From: Saccharopolyspora galaxeae
GTDB lineage: Bacteria; Actinomycetota; Actinomycetes; Mycobacteriales; Pseudonocardiaceae
Length of the DNA stretch: 64,000 nucleotides
Assembly: GCF_016526145.1 (NCBI RefSeq)
Contig: NZ_JADDUE010000003.1
Span: 535,434 to 599,433, forward strand
Direction of reading: 5' to 3'
Made by a program: the position numbers and the translations under genes. The notes below the pieces were generated by a model, which saw nothing but the letters and a program-made list of their open reading frames with translations, was not told the DNA's origin and did not search any database. Shown one piece after another: positions 57,593-64,000 of this stretch; positions within the stretch are counted from its first letter, which is position 1, and each line of letters opens with the position of its first letter.

Positions 57593-58651
57593 ATGGCTGA
57601 GGTCGTGGACGTGGTCGTGATCGGCGGCGGGCAAACCGGCTTGGCCGCCGGGTACTTCCTCCGCCGAGCCCGCCTGAAGTTCGCCATCCTGGACGCACAA
57701 GACCAGCCGGGAGGGGCGTGGCGACACGGCTGGGACTCGCTGCGGCTGTTCTCCCCGGCCGAGTACAGCCCGCTGCCCGGCTGGTGGATGCCCCGCCAAG
57801 ACGGCGAAACCTTCCCCACCGCTGACCACGTCGTCAGTTACCTGCGCGACTACGAGCGGCGATACGAGCTGCCCGTGCACCGCCCCGTCCACGTGCATGG
57901 CGTCCACGACGCCGGGGCGTGGCTGGCCGTCGACACCGACCACGGGACGTGGCGCACCTCGATCGTCATCAGCGCAACCGGCACCTGGGACACACCATAC
58001 CTGCCCGTCTACCCCGGCAGCGACGAATTCGCGGGAGAACAACTGCACACCGTCGCCTACCGCTCGCCGGGGCAGTTCCGCGATCAACGCGTGGTAGTCG
58101 TGGGAGGCGGCAATTCCGCAGCACAGATCCTGGCCGATGTCTCCACCGTCGCCGCCACGACCTGGGTCACCCAGCGTCCACCCCGGTTCATGCCCGATGA
58201 CGTGGACGGCCGTGTCCTGTTCGACGTGGCCACCCGGCGCGAAGCCGCCCGCCGGGCCGGCACGGACAGCGACGGCGTCTCTGGACTCGGCGACATCGTG
58301 ATGGTGCCCAGCGTGCGCGAAGCCCGTGACCGCGGCGTGCTACAGGCCCACCCCATGTTCGACCGCCTGACCCGCGTTGGCGTGGCCTGGAACGACGGAA
58401 CCGAGCAACCCGTTGATGCGATCATCTGGTGCACCGGCTTCCGCCCCACACTGGATCACCTGGCCCCCTTGGGACTGGAGGTTCAGAACGGAGTACCGAA
58501 GACGGTGGGGACGCGGTCGGTCGACGAGTCGCGCCTGTACCTGCTGGGGTACGGGGATTGGACGGGGTCGGCCTCGGCCACCCTGATCGGCGCGGGTCGC
58601 ACCGCAAAGGCGACCGTCGCCGAGATCACCGATCGCTTGCGCACCGCATGA
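57593..58651 (+). CDS. arsO: ArsO-like flavin-binding monooxygenase
   Basis: 352 aa. FAD site VVVIGGGQTGLAAGYFLRRA, LRLFSPAEYSPLPGWWMP, NADPH site VVVVGGGNSAAQILADVS, and WCTGFRPTLDHLAPLG (FATGY-like). This is the ArsO group found in ars operons; its substrate is not firmly known. GGAGG just upstream of the ATG at 57593. Last gene of the arsD-A-B run, eight bases from the convergent neighbour. Confidence 0.87.
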   Translation: MAEVVDVVVIGGGQTGLAAGYFLRRARLKFAILDAQDQPGGAWRHGWDSLRLFSPAEYSPLPGWWMPRQDGETFPTADHVVSYLRDYERRYELPVHRPVHVHGVHDAGAWLAVDTDHGTWRTSIVISATGTWDTPYLPVYPGSDEFAGEQLHTVAYRSPGQFRDQRVVVVGGGNSAAQILADVSTVAATTWVTQRPPRFMPDDVDGRVLFDVATRREAARRAGTDSDGVSGLGDIVMVPSVREARDRGVLQAHPMFDRLTRVGVAWNDGTEQPVDAIIWCTGFRPTLDHLAPLGLEVQNGVPKTVGTRSVDESRLYLLGYGDWTGSASATLIGAGRTAKATVAEITDRLRTA

Positions 58652-58659
58652 TGCGTCGA

Positions 58660-59709
58660 TCAGGTGCGGGCACGAAGGAGGCGTGCGGCGACATAGCGGG
58701 CGTCCCGGCCGACTCCGCGCAGCGTGGCGGAAGCGAAGCTGCGCTGCCACTCCAGCCCGACATAGCCCAGTCCCGGCACGGTCGTGGACAGCCCGCGCTT
58801 CTGGTAGGGCAAGCCGCGGTGGTCGAGCGCCCCAGTTGAGTCCAAGTAGGACAGTTCAGGACGGTAGCCGGTGGCCAGGATGATGGTGTCGACGTGCTCG
58901 CGGGTGCCATCCGGCCAGGTGAACTGGCTGGGCTCGATGGCGGTGAACATCCGCCGCTGGTCTGGGTTGCCCGCGTTGATGGCGTGCCGGTAGCGGCCGT
59001 CATCGTTGACCGGCATGGGCGGCGGGGTGTGCACCAGGTGTCCGATCGGCAGGTGGTCGAATCCGCTGGCCACGGACCAGAAGTGCACGTCCCGACTCAG
59101 GATGAGCTGCGGTGCGAACTTGATCGGGTGCCGGGTGGCCAGCGTGACCCGGGCATGGGCAGCGAGTTCGGTTCCGATCTGCACCGCGGAGTTCGCCGCA
59201 CCCACCACGACGATCCGCTGCCCGGTGAACCCGGTGGGTTCACGGTAGTCGGCGGCGTGCAGCACGGCACCGGTGAACGAATCCAGGCCGGGCAGGTTCG
59301 GCCGGTAGGGGCGCCCGAACGCTCCGCTCGCCGCGATTACGAGGGGTGCCGTTACTGTCTCACCATTGTGGACTTCGGCCACGAATCGGCCGCCGTCGCG
59401 GCGAATGCGCTCGACGCGGTGGTCGGTGCGGATGTCGGCGTCGAGGTTCTTGGCGTAGCGGCGCAGGTAGTCGATCACCTCGTCGCGATGCGGGTAGTGG
59501 TCCGGGTTGCCGGGTAAGGCCATCCCGGGCAGGGCGCTGTAGCGGGCCGGGGAGAACAGGGTGAGGCTGTCGTAGTACGTCGGCCACGACCCCACCGGTT
59601 CCGGTCCGGCTTCGAGCAGCACCGGCACTCGGCCGGCTCGGCGGAGGGCGTGGGCGGCAGCGAGGCCGGACTGCCCGCCGCCGATCACGAGAGCATCGAC
59701 ATCGGTCAC
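58660..59709 (-). CDS. Second ArsO-like flavin monooxygenase
   Basis: 349 aa. VIGGGQSGLAAAHALRRAG, LTLFSPARYSALPGMALPGNPDHYP, IVVVGAANSAVQIGTELA and ILATGYRPELSYLDSTGALD. Similar in size and layout to the convergent arsO product but with distinct motifs, so a separate paralogue. The GTG start overlaps the MFS stop. Third gene of the leftward flavoprotein-MFS-flavoprotein operon. An NAD(P)-dependent oxidation or reduction of an organoarsenical is conceivable. Confidence 0.85.
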   Translation of the reverse strand: MTDVDALVIGGGQSGLAAAHALRRAGRVPVLLEAGPEPVGSWPTYYDSLTLFSPARYSALPGMALPGNPDHYPHRDEVIDYLRRYAKNLDADIRTDHRVERIRRDGGRFVAEVHNGETVTAPLVIAASGAFGRPYRPNLPGLDSFTGAVLHAADYREPTGFTGQRIVVVGAANSAVQIGTELAAHARVTLATRHPIKFAPQLILSRDVHFWSVASGFDHLPIGHLVHTPPPMPVNDDGRYRHAINAGNPDQRRMFTAIEPSQFTWPDGTREHVDTIILATGYRPELSYLDSTGALDHRGLPYQKRGLSTTVPGLGYVGLEWQRSFASATLRGVGRDARYVAARLLRART

Positions 59710-60920
59710 GAGATGTTCCTTTCAGGATTCGTAGCAAGGGAGAGCAGGGCTGCGGCGGTGGTGACCGCGCCCAGGACGAGGAAGGTCGTGGCATAGCCGC
59801 CGAGCAGGCTGGCGAGCGCGGCGCCGGCGAACGGAGCCAGCGCCATCGTGATCGTCAACGGTGCGGACAGCAGGCCGGTGAGCTGCCCGTAGTACCGGGC
59901 TCCCCACCGGTCGGTCACGGCGGTGGCCTGTAGCAGCGTGAACACTCCACGTGCCATGCCCGCCAGGATCTCGGCGACGATCAACGCGGCCACCGAGGTG
60001 AGCACGCCGAGCAGCGCCGTGGTCAGCGCCATCGCCAGCAGGATCAGCGCGGTGCGTGCCCGCACGGTGGTGCGCCGAGTCAGCGTGCTGTAGCCGAGCC
60101 TTCCGAGGACCTGACCGGCACCGCCGAGCCCCAACGCGACCGAGGCGGTAGCGGTGCCGATGCCGCGTTCGGCCAGCAACGGCACCAGGTTGATCACGAC
60201 GGCGAAGGTGGCGAACGCGGCCACGCTCAACGCGACGGTCAACACGACGAACACCGGGCTCCGGGCGACCTGCCGCGGGTCAGCCTCCTCGTATCGGGAT
60301 TCGGCCACCGGGCGTTCCGGCCACGGCAGGGCGAGACCGAACCAGTGCCCGGGAATCGTGACCGCCGCGAGGACCCCGGCCAGCACGAGGTAGGTCGCCC
60401 GCCAATCCAGACCGGCGGCGAGTGCGGCGGTCAGCGGGGCGAACACGGTGCTGGCCAGCCCCGCGGCCAAGGTCAGGATCGTCAGCGCGCGGACGCGATC
60501 GGGTCCGTGCCACCGGGTCAGCGCGGCGAATGCCGGCGGATACAGCACCGCTCCCATCGCCACCCCGACCAGCAGCCACGCGGAGAGGAACCACGCCAGG
60601 TTCTGCGCGGTGGCCACCGCCACGAGGGCGGGTACGGCCAGCGTCGAGCCTGCGGTCATCACCCCGCGCGGCCCCCGGCGATCCAGCCATCGGCCGACCG
60701 GGATGCCGACCAGGGCAGCGATGAGCTGGCTAGCCGACAACGCCGCAGTGATCGCCGTGGTCGGCCAGCCCGTCGTCGCGGAGATGTCCCCGGCCAGGAC
60801 GGGAAAGGCGTAGTAGAGCACGCCCCAACTGGTGATCTCGGTGACGCACAAGGTCACCAGCACCCGCCGCAACCCCGCCCGGCTCACCACATCCGACTGC
60901 GCGAGCGTTCCGGAGGACAC
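59706..60920 (-). CDS. MFS transporter of the second ars module
   Basis: 404 aa, 12 helices. VTLCVTEITSWGVLYYAFPVLAGDISATTGWPTTAI, GIPVGRWLDRRGPRGVMTAGS (loop 2-3 motif) and LYPPAFAALTRWHGPDRVRALTILTLAAGLASTVFAPL resemble the monocarboxylate/organic-anion branch. Known ars-linked MFS proteins (ArsJ, ArsK) differ, so the exported arsenical is unknown. GTG start 13 bases after the upstream flavoprotein stop; overlaps the next gene. Confidence 0.87.
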   Translation of the reverse strand: MSSGTLAQSDVVSRAGLRRVLVTLCVTEITSWGVLYYAFPVLAGDISATTGWPTTAITAALSASQLIAALVGIPVGRWLDRRGPRGVMTAGSTLAVPALVAVATAQNLAWFLSAWLLVGVAMGAVLYPPAFAALTRWHGPDRVRALTILTLAAGLASTVFAPLTAALAAGLDWRATYLVLAGVLAAVTIPGHWFGLALPWPERPVAESRYEEADPRQVARSPVFVVLTVALSVAAFATFAVVINLVPLLAERGIGTATASVALGLGGAGQVLGRLGYSTLTRRTTVRARTALILLAMALTTALLGVLTSVAALIVAEILAGMARGVFTLLQATAVTDRWGARYYGQLTGLLSAPLTITMALAPFAGAALASLLGGYATTFLVLGAVTTAAALLSLATNPERNIS

Positions 60921-60933
60921 CGGCGTGCCCAGC

Positions 60934-62268
60934 TCAGCTCGCGGACGGCGCCGACACGGTCAGCGCCTCCGGCTCAGCCGATGCGCCGCAGCACCCGCCA
61001 TCCTGCTCCTCGGCCGCAGCGTCGAAGACTCCAGCACCGCCGCACACCCCGGTCTCCGGCAACACCAACTCGACCCGCTCGGCAGACTCACGGTCGCCGG
61101 CCAGCGCGGCGGCGATCGAGCGCACCTGCTCGTAGCCAGTCATCGCCAAGAACGTCGGCGCGCGGCCGTAGCTCTTCATCCCCGCCAGGAACACCCCGGG
61201 CTCCGGATGGGACAGCTCGGTGACCCCGTGCGGGTAGACCGTGCCGCAGGAGTGCACGTTCGGGTCGATCAACGGCGCCAACGCCACCGGCGCCTCCAAC
61301 GTCGCATCCAGGCCCAGCCGGATCTCCGACAGCCACGACAGGTCGGGGCGGAACCCGGTCAGCACCACGACCTCGTCGACCGACTCGACCCGCGCTCCCG
61401 CATCGGATACCAGGCCAAGTCGGTGTGCGTCGCGTTCGACCGCTGCGGTGCGGAATCCAGTGACGATCGCGATCCGCCCGACCTCGACGGCGGCCTTGGC
61501 CCGCTGGCCGAGCGCACCCCGGGCGGGCAACTGATCGGCTTGGCCACCGCCGAAGGTGTCGCCCACCTCGCCGCGACGCAGCAACCACGTGATCCGCGTG
61601 TCCGGATGCTGAGCGGCCAGCTCATCGAAGGCGACCAGCGCCGTCAACGCCGAATGCCCACTTCCCGCCACCACCATGTGCCGCCCCGCATACCGCTGGC
61701 GGACCACCGCATCGGTCAGATCCGGCACCTGGTACACGATCTGCCCAGCCACAGCGTGCTCACCCACGGCGGGCAGCCCGTCGCCACCGAGCGGATTCGG
61801 ATTGCTCCAGGTACCCGAGGCATCGATCACCGCCTGCGCGGTAACCCGTTCCTCAGTGCCCGCAGCGGTGCGCAGGTGCACGGTCAACGGCTCGGTGTCG
61901 CGCCCAGCGTCAACGACCCGGTCCCGGCCACGTCGAGCCACGCCCACGACCTCGGCGCCGAACCGCACCCGCGCGCCCAGTGCGTCGGCCAACGGGCGCA
62001 GGTAGTACTCGGCCCACTCCCTGCCCGTCGGGTAGCTGGCCTCATCAGGGACCTGCCAGCCCGTTGCGTCCAGTAGGCGGCGCGCGGCCGGGTCGATCAG
62101 CTCGGCCCAGCGGGAGAACAGGCGCACGTGATGCCACTGCACGACCGCGGCCCCTGCTTGATCGGCGCGCTCCAGCACCAGCGGTTCCACGCCCCGCTCG
62201 ACCAGCTCGGCAGCCGCCGCCAACCCGACCGGACCAGCACCGACCACCACTACAGGCGTCTCGCTCAT
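60934..62268 (-). CDS. FAD-dependent oxidoreductase with Cys-rich tail
   Basis: 444 aa from the ATG at 62268 (AAGGAG six bases upstream; GTG 62271 possible). PVVVVGAGPVGLAAAAELVERG (FAD), VRLFSRWAELIDPAARRLLD, MVVAGSGHSALTALVAF (second nucleotide site), VVVLTGFRPDLSWLSEI, and FLAGMKSYGRAPTFLAMTGYEQVRSIAAAL. The tail has GVCGG and GGCCGA, vicinal cysteines that could bind As(III). First gene of the leftward operon controlled from the triple ATCGA-N6-TCGAT region. Confidence 0.86.
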   Translation of the reverse strand: MSETPVVVVGAGPVGLAAAAELVERGVEPLVLERADQAGAAVVQWHHVRLFSRWAELIDPAARRLLDATGWQVPDEASYPTGREWAEYYLRPLADALGARVRFGAEVVGVARRGRDRVVDAGRDTEPLTVHLRTAAGTEERVTAQAVIDASGTWSNPNPLGGDGLPAVGEHAVAGQIVYQVPDLTDAVVRQRYAGRHMVVAGSGHSALTALVAFDELAAQHPDTRITWLLRRGEVGDTFGGGQADQLPARGALGQRAKAAVEVGRIAIVTGFRTAAVERDAHRLGLVSDAGARVESVDEVVVLTGFRPDLSWLSEIRLGLDATLEAPVALAPLIDPNVHSCGTVYPHGVTELSHPEPGVFLAGMKSYGRAPTFLAMTGYEQVRSIAAALAGDRESAERVELVLPETGVCGGAGVFDAAAEEQDGGCCGASAEPEALTVSAPSAS

Positions 62269-62282
62269 CACTCACTCCTTCT

Positions 62283-62357
62283 ATCGATGGATCTCGATTG
62301 AGTTGAGCTGAATGTATCGAGCGTTCTCGATGGAAGCAACCATCGATTTCAATCGAT
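62283..62357. promoter_or_regulatory. Three ATCGA-N6-TCGAT operators between the divergent ars transcripts
   Basis: Perfect sites at 62283-62298 (spacer TGGATC), 62316-62331 (GCGTTC) and 62342-62357 (TTTCAA). The first touches the ribosome site of the leftward flavoprotein gene, the last ends 11 bases before the arsR-arsN start. This arrangement fits repression of both divergent units by an ArsR dimer. Confidence 0.8.
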
Positions 62358-62368
62358 ACACTGGCGGC

Positions 62369-63208
62369 ATGGCCATCGCACTCCGGCAAGCACAGGTCCT
62401 GCCCACCTCCGATGCGGCCACCTACGCCGACTGGTTCGCCTGCCTCGGCGAACCCGTGCGGGTGCGACTGCTGCACGCCGTGGCCACCAGCCCGAAGGGC
62501 ATCACCGTGGGTGCGTTGACAAAGATCCTGGGCACCAGTCAGTCGACATGCTCATTCCACGTGCGCAAGCTCGCCGACGTCGGCTTCGTCCGCCTGAGCA
62601 AGGAAGGCACCGCCACGATCGTCACGATCAACGAAGCCTGCTGCACCGGCCTGCCCCACGCCGCCGACGCGGTCATGGGGCTACTCGGCCCGCAGCCCTG
62701 CTGCCCGGACAATCTCCCGACCGACGTCACCGTCCGAGCACTGAGCGCCGATGACTGGACCGCGGTGCGCCGCATCTACGCCGAGGGCATCGACACCGGC
62801 ATCGCCACCTTCGAGACGACCGTGCCCAGCAAGGCGAGCCTCGACGCCAAGTGGCTGCCCGACCATCGCTGGGTCGCCGAACTCGACGGTGAGGTTGTCG
62901 GCTGGACCGCGGCCAGCCCGGTCTCACCCCGCGAGTGCTACGCCGGCGTCGCCGAGACCGCCGTCTACGTCGCCGACGGCTACCGCAGACGAGGAATTGG
63001 AAAAGCCCTGCTGTACAAGCAAGTCACCGAGGCCGACGCCGCCGGACTCTGGACCCTGCAGACCGCGGTCTTCACCGACAACCGCGCCAGCATCGCCCTC
63101 CACCACGCCGCCGGCTACCGCACCGTCGGCATCCGCGAACGCATCGCCCAACGCGACGGCGCCTGGCACGACACCGTGTTCCTCGAACGCCGCTCACCGA
63201 TCAACTGA
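62369..63208 (+). CDS. ArsR-ArsN fusion: arsenic-responsive repressor joined to GNAT acetyltransferase
   Basis: 279 aa. Residues 15-115: ArsR winged helix ([50 protein letters not shown]) with vicinal Cys91-Cys92 and Cys111-Cys112 as candidate As(III) ligands. Residues 119-279: GNAT domain like ArsN/PAT ([33 protein letters not shown], acetyl-CoA loop [52 protein letters not shown]). ArsN1 enzymes N-acetylate the antibiotic arsinothricin and phosphinothricin. ATG 62369 chosen because upstream codons overlap the operators. Confidence 0.9.
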   Translation: MAIALRQAQVLPTSDAATYADWFACLGEPVRVRLLHAVATSPKGITVGALTKILGTSQSTCSFHVRKLADVGFVRLSKEGTATIVTINEACCTGLPHAADAVMGLLGPQPCCPDNLPTDVTVRALSADDWTAVRRIYAEGIDTGIATFETTVPSKASLDAKWLPDHRWVAELDGEVVGWTAASPVSPRECYAGVAETAVYVADGYRRRGIGKALLYKQVTEADAAGLWTLQTAVFTDNRASIALHHAAGYRTVGIRERIAQRDGAWHDTVFLERRSPIN

Positions 63209-63292
63209 CGCAAGACATGCACCAACGTGACGCTGGCGGATCAGCACCGGCATCGCAAACGCGGTTCGCATGGTGTAGCGATCGGCACACGA

Positions 63293-63355
63293 GTTCAGGA
63301 AGCCCCCATGCCGCGAATCATCGCAGGCCGCATGCTGTTCAGGGGCTTCCTGAAC
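63293..63355. repeat. 14-bp perfect inverted repeat with 35-base loop
   Basis: GTTCAGGAAGCCCC (63293-63306) and GGGGCTTCCTGAAC (63342-63355). It could be a large terminator for arsR-arsN or the ends of a tiny mobile cassette or recombination site. It lies just before the duplicated HTH gene. Confidence 0.7.
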
Positions 63356-63363
63356 CCTTTCCT

Positions 63364-63816
63364 GTGGAGGTTGGGGGAGCTTACTCGAACACAAAAGACC
63401 AGGTCAGCGCGCTGGAAACCCTGCGGCAACAGCTGCCCGACCTCGAAGACCCCCTCCAACCGAAACCCAAGCGGCAACGGCCGAACCGCGCCAAGCAACT
63501 CGACGGCGAGCAAGTGCAGCACTTGATCGAGGGCTACCGGTCCGGCGCGACCATCTACGAGCTGGGTGATCAGTTCGGCATCGAGCGCCGCACCGTCAGC
63601 ACGATCCTGCACCGCCACGGTGTCCCGATGCGCCGACGCGGCCTATCCGAAGAACAGATCGACGACGCCGTCCGCCTCTACAACCAGGGATGGTCGCTGG
63701 CCCGGATCGGCAACCGCATGGACGTCGCCGCCGGCACCGTGCGCCAACGGCTGCACGAGCACGGCGTCACGATGCGCAACACCCAAGGCCAGCCGCGGGC
63801 AGGTGACGCCCGATGA
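63364..63816 (+). CDS. Double helix-turn-helix protein, right copy
   Basis: 150 aa from the GTG at 63364. N-terminal [24 protein letters not shown] and a basic linker lead to the same double HTH as the left copy ([39 protein letters not shown]). The left copy has lost or altered the N-terminal part, so this one may be nearer the ancestral form. Overlaps the truncated DUF2637 start by ATGA as in the left copy. Confidence 0.72.
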   Translation: MEVGGAYSNTKDQVSALETLRQQLPDLEDPLQPKPKRQRPNRAKQLDGEQVQHLIEGYRSGATIYELGDQFGIERRTVSTILHRHGVPMRRRGLSEEQIDDAVRLYNQGWSLARIGNRMDVAAGTVRQRLHEHGVTMRNTQGQPRAGDAR

Positions 63817-63840
63817 ACAGCACGACAACCGGAACGACCC
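63496..63840 (+). repeat. Direct repeat, right copy
   Basis: Counterpart of 50001-50345 at the other end of the arsenic genes, in the same orientation. Recombination between them would remove or amplify the ars block. Confidence 0.8.
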
Positions 63841-63950
63841 AACCCCGTGACCGTTCCCTACATCTGCAAGCATCTGGAACGGGAGTGTCGGTCGAACGGT
63901 GTTTCCGGCCTGACGCGCCGGGCGAAGGTCCGGTGGGAAGGGCGCCGTGA
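63813..63950 (+). pseudogene. DUF2637 gene, truncated copy
   Basis: Starts like the left copy (short Thr/Pro-rich leader, then DRSLHLQ) but diverges after about 20 codons into unrelated sequence and stops after 45 codons. All membrane helices are missing. The break marks where the duplicated module was cut. Confidence 0.75.
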
Positions 63951-64000
63951 CTGATGGCATCCGATGCTGTGAGCACATCGAAAAGTGAGAAGAATTCAGG

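Overview
The window is high-GC actinomycete chromosome with GTG/TTG starts, purine-rich Shine-Dalgarno sites and many 1-4 bp overlaps between genes. The gene order secD-yajC-ruvB-ruvA-ruvC-yebC-pdxT-pdxS ... pgsA-HIT-thrS matches the core cluster known from mycobacteria and relatives. Together with the 10-methyl fatty acid pair, a mycothiol/thioredoxin-era arsenate reductase and an AICE-type tRNA attachment remnant, it suggests a Pseudonocardiaceae member (Saccharopolyspora or close kin; inference, no database was searched).

Region 1 (1-18.4 kb) is mostly core: protein export (secD, yajC), Holliday junction processing (ruvABC, with an unusual repeat-built tail on RuvC), a YebC-type translation factor/regulator, PLP synthase (pdxST, with two PdxR-like boxes upstream), an EF-G-like GTPase, phosphatidylinositol-phosphate synthase, HIT protein and thrS. 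A YceI protein and an SDR enzyme (preceded by a triple direct repeat) are inserted in the opposite orientation, and the acyltransferase/pimA genes expected next to pgsA are absent. A DUF574 methyltransferase is translationally coupled to a GGDEF protein with a degenerate EAL domain.

Region 2 (18.4-43 kb) mixes housekeeping and accessory genes: fprA behind an iron-box-like site, a lone Rad50/RloC-like zinc-hook ATPase, an rRNA methyltransferase, a lipase-maturation-factor family membrane protein, the tmsB/tmsA lipid pair, a haem peroxidase, an Rv1264-like adenylate cyclase with a universal stress protein, an amino-acid permease, coaA, and a proline catabolism locus (PucR regulator, pruA, proline dehydrogenase).

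Region 3 (43-49.5 kb) is a decay zone (AraC, lectin-like, glycosyltransferase and cytolysin-like remnants, with lower GC) followed by an intact three-gene cassette: antibiotic-type glycosyltransferase, an alpha/beta hydrolase with a Cys nucleophile, and a cytochrome P450, ending at a strong hairpin.

Region 4 (49.55-64 kb) begins at the 3' half of a tRNA-Val(GAC), read as the attachment-site remnant of an integrated element running rightward beyond the window. It carries arsenic resistance: trxB-arsC-arsR facing arsD-arsA-arsB-DUF2180-arsO, then a second module in which an ArsR-ArsN (GNAT) fusion faces a flavoprotein-MFS-flavoprotein operon across three ATCGA-N6-TCGAT sites. Related sites lie at the first ars promoter, so both modules are probably one regulon. 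A HTH/DUF2637 gene pair is present at both ends of the arsenic block as a direct repeat about 13.5 kb apart, the right copy truncated. The GNAT domain resembles arsinothricin/phosphinothricin acetyltransferases, so the second module may act on organoarsenical antibiotics (inference).
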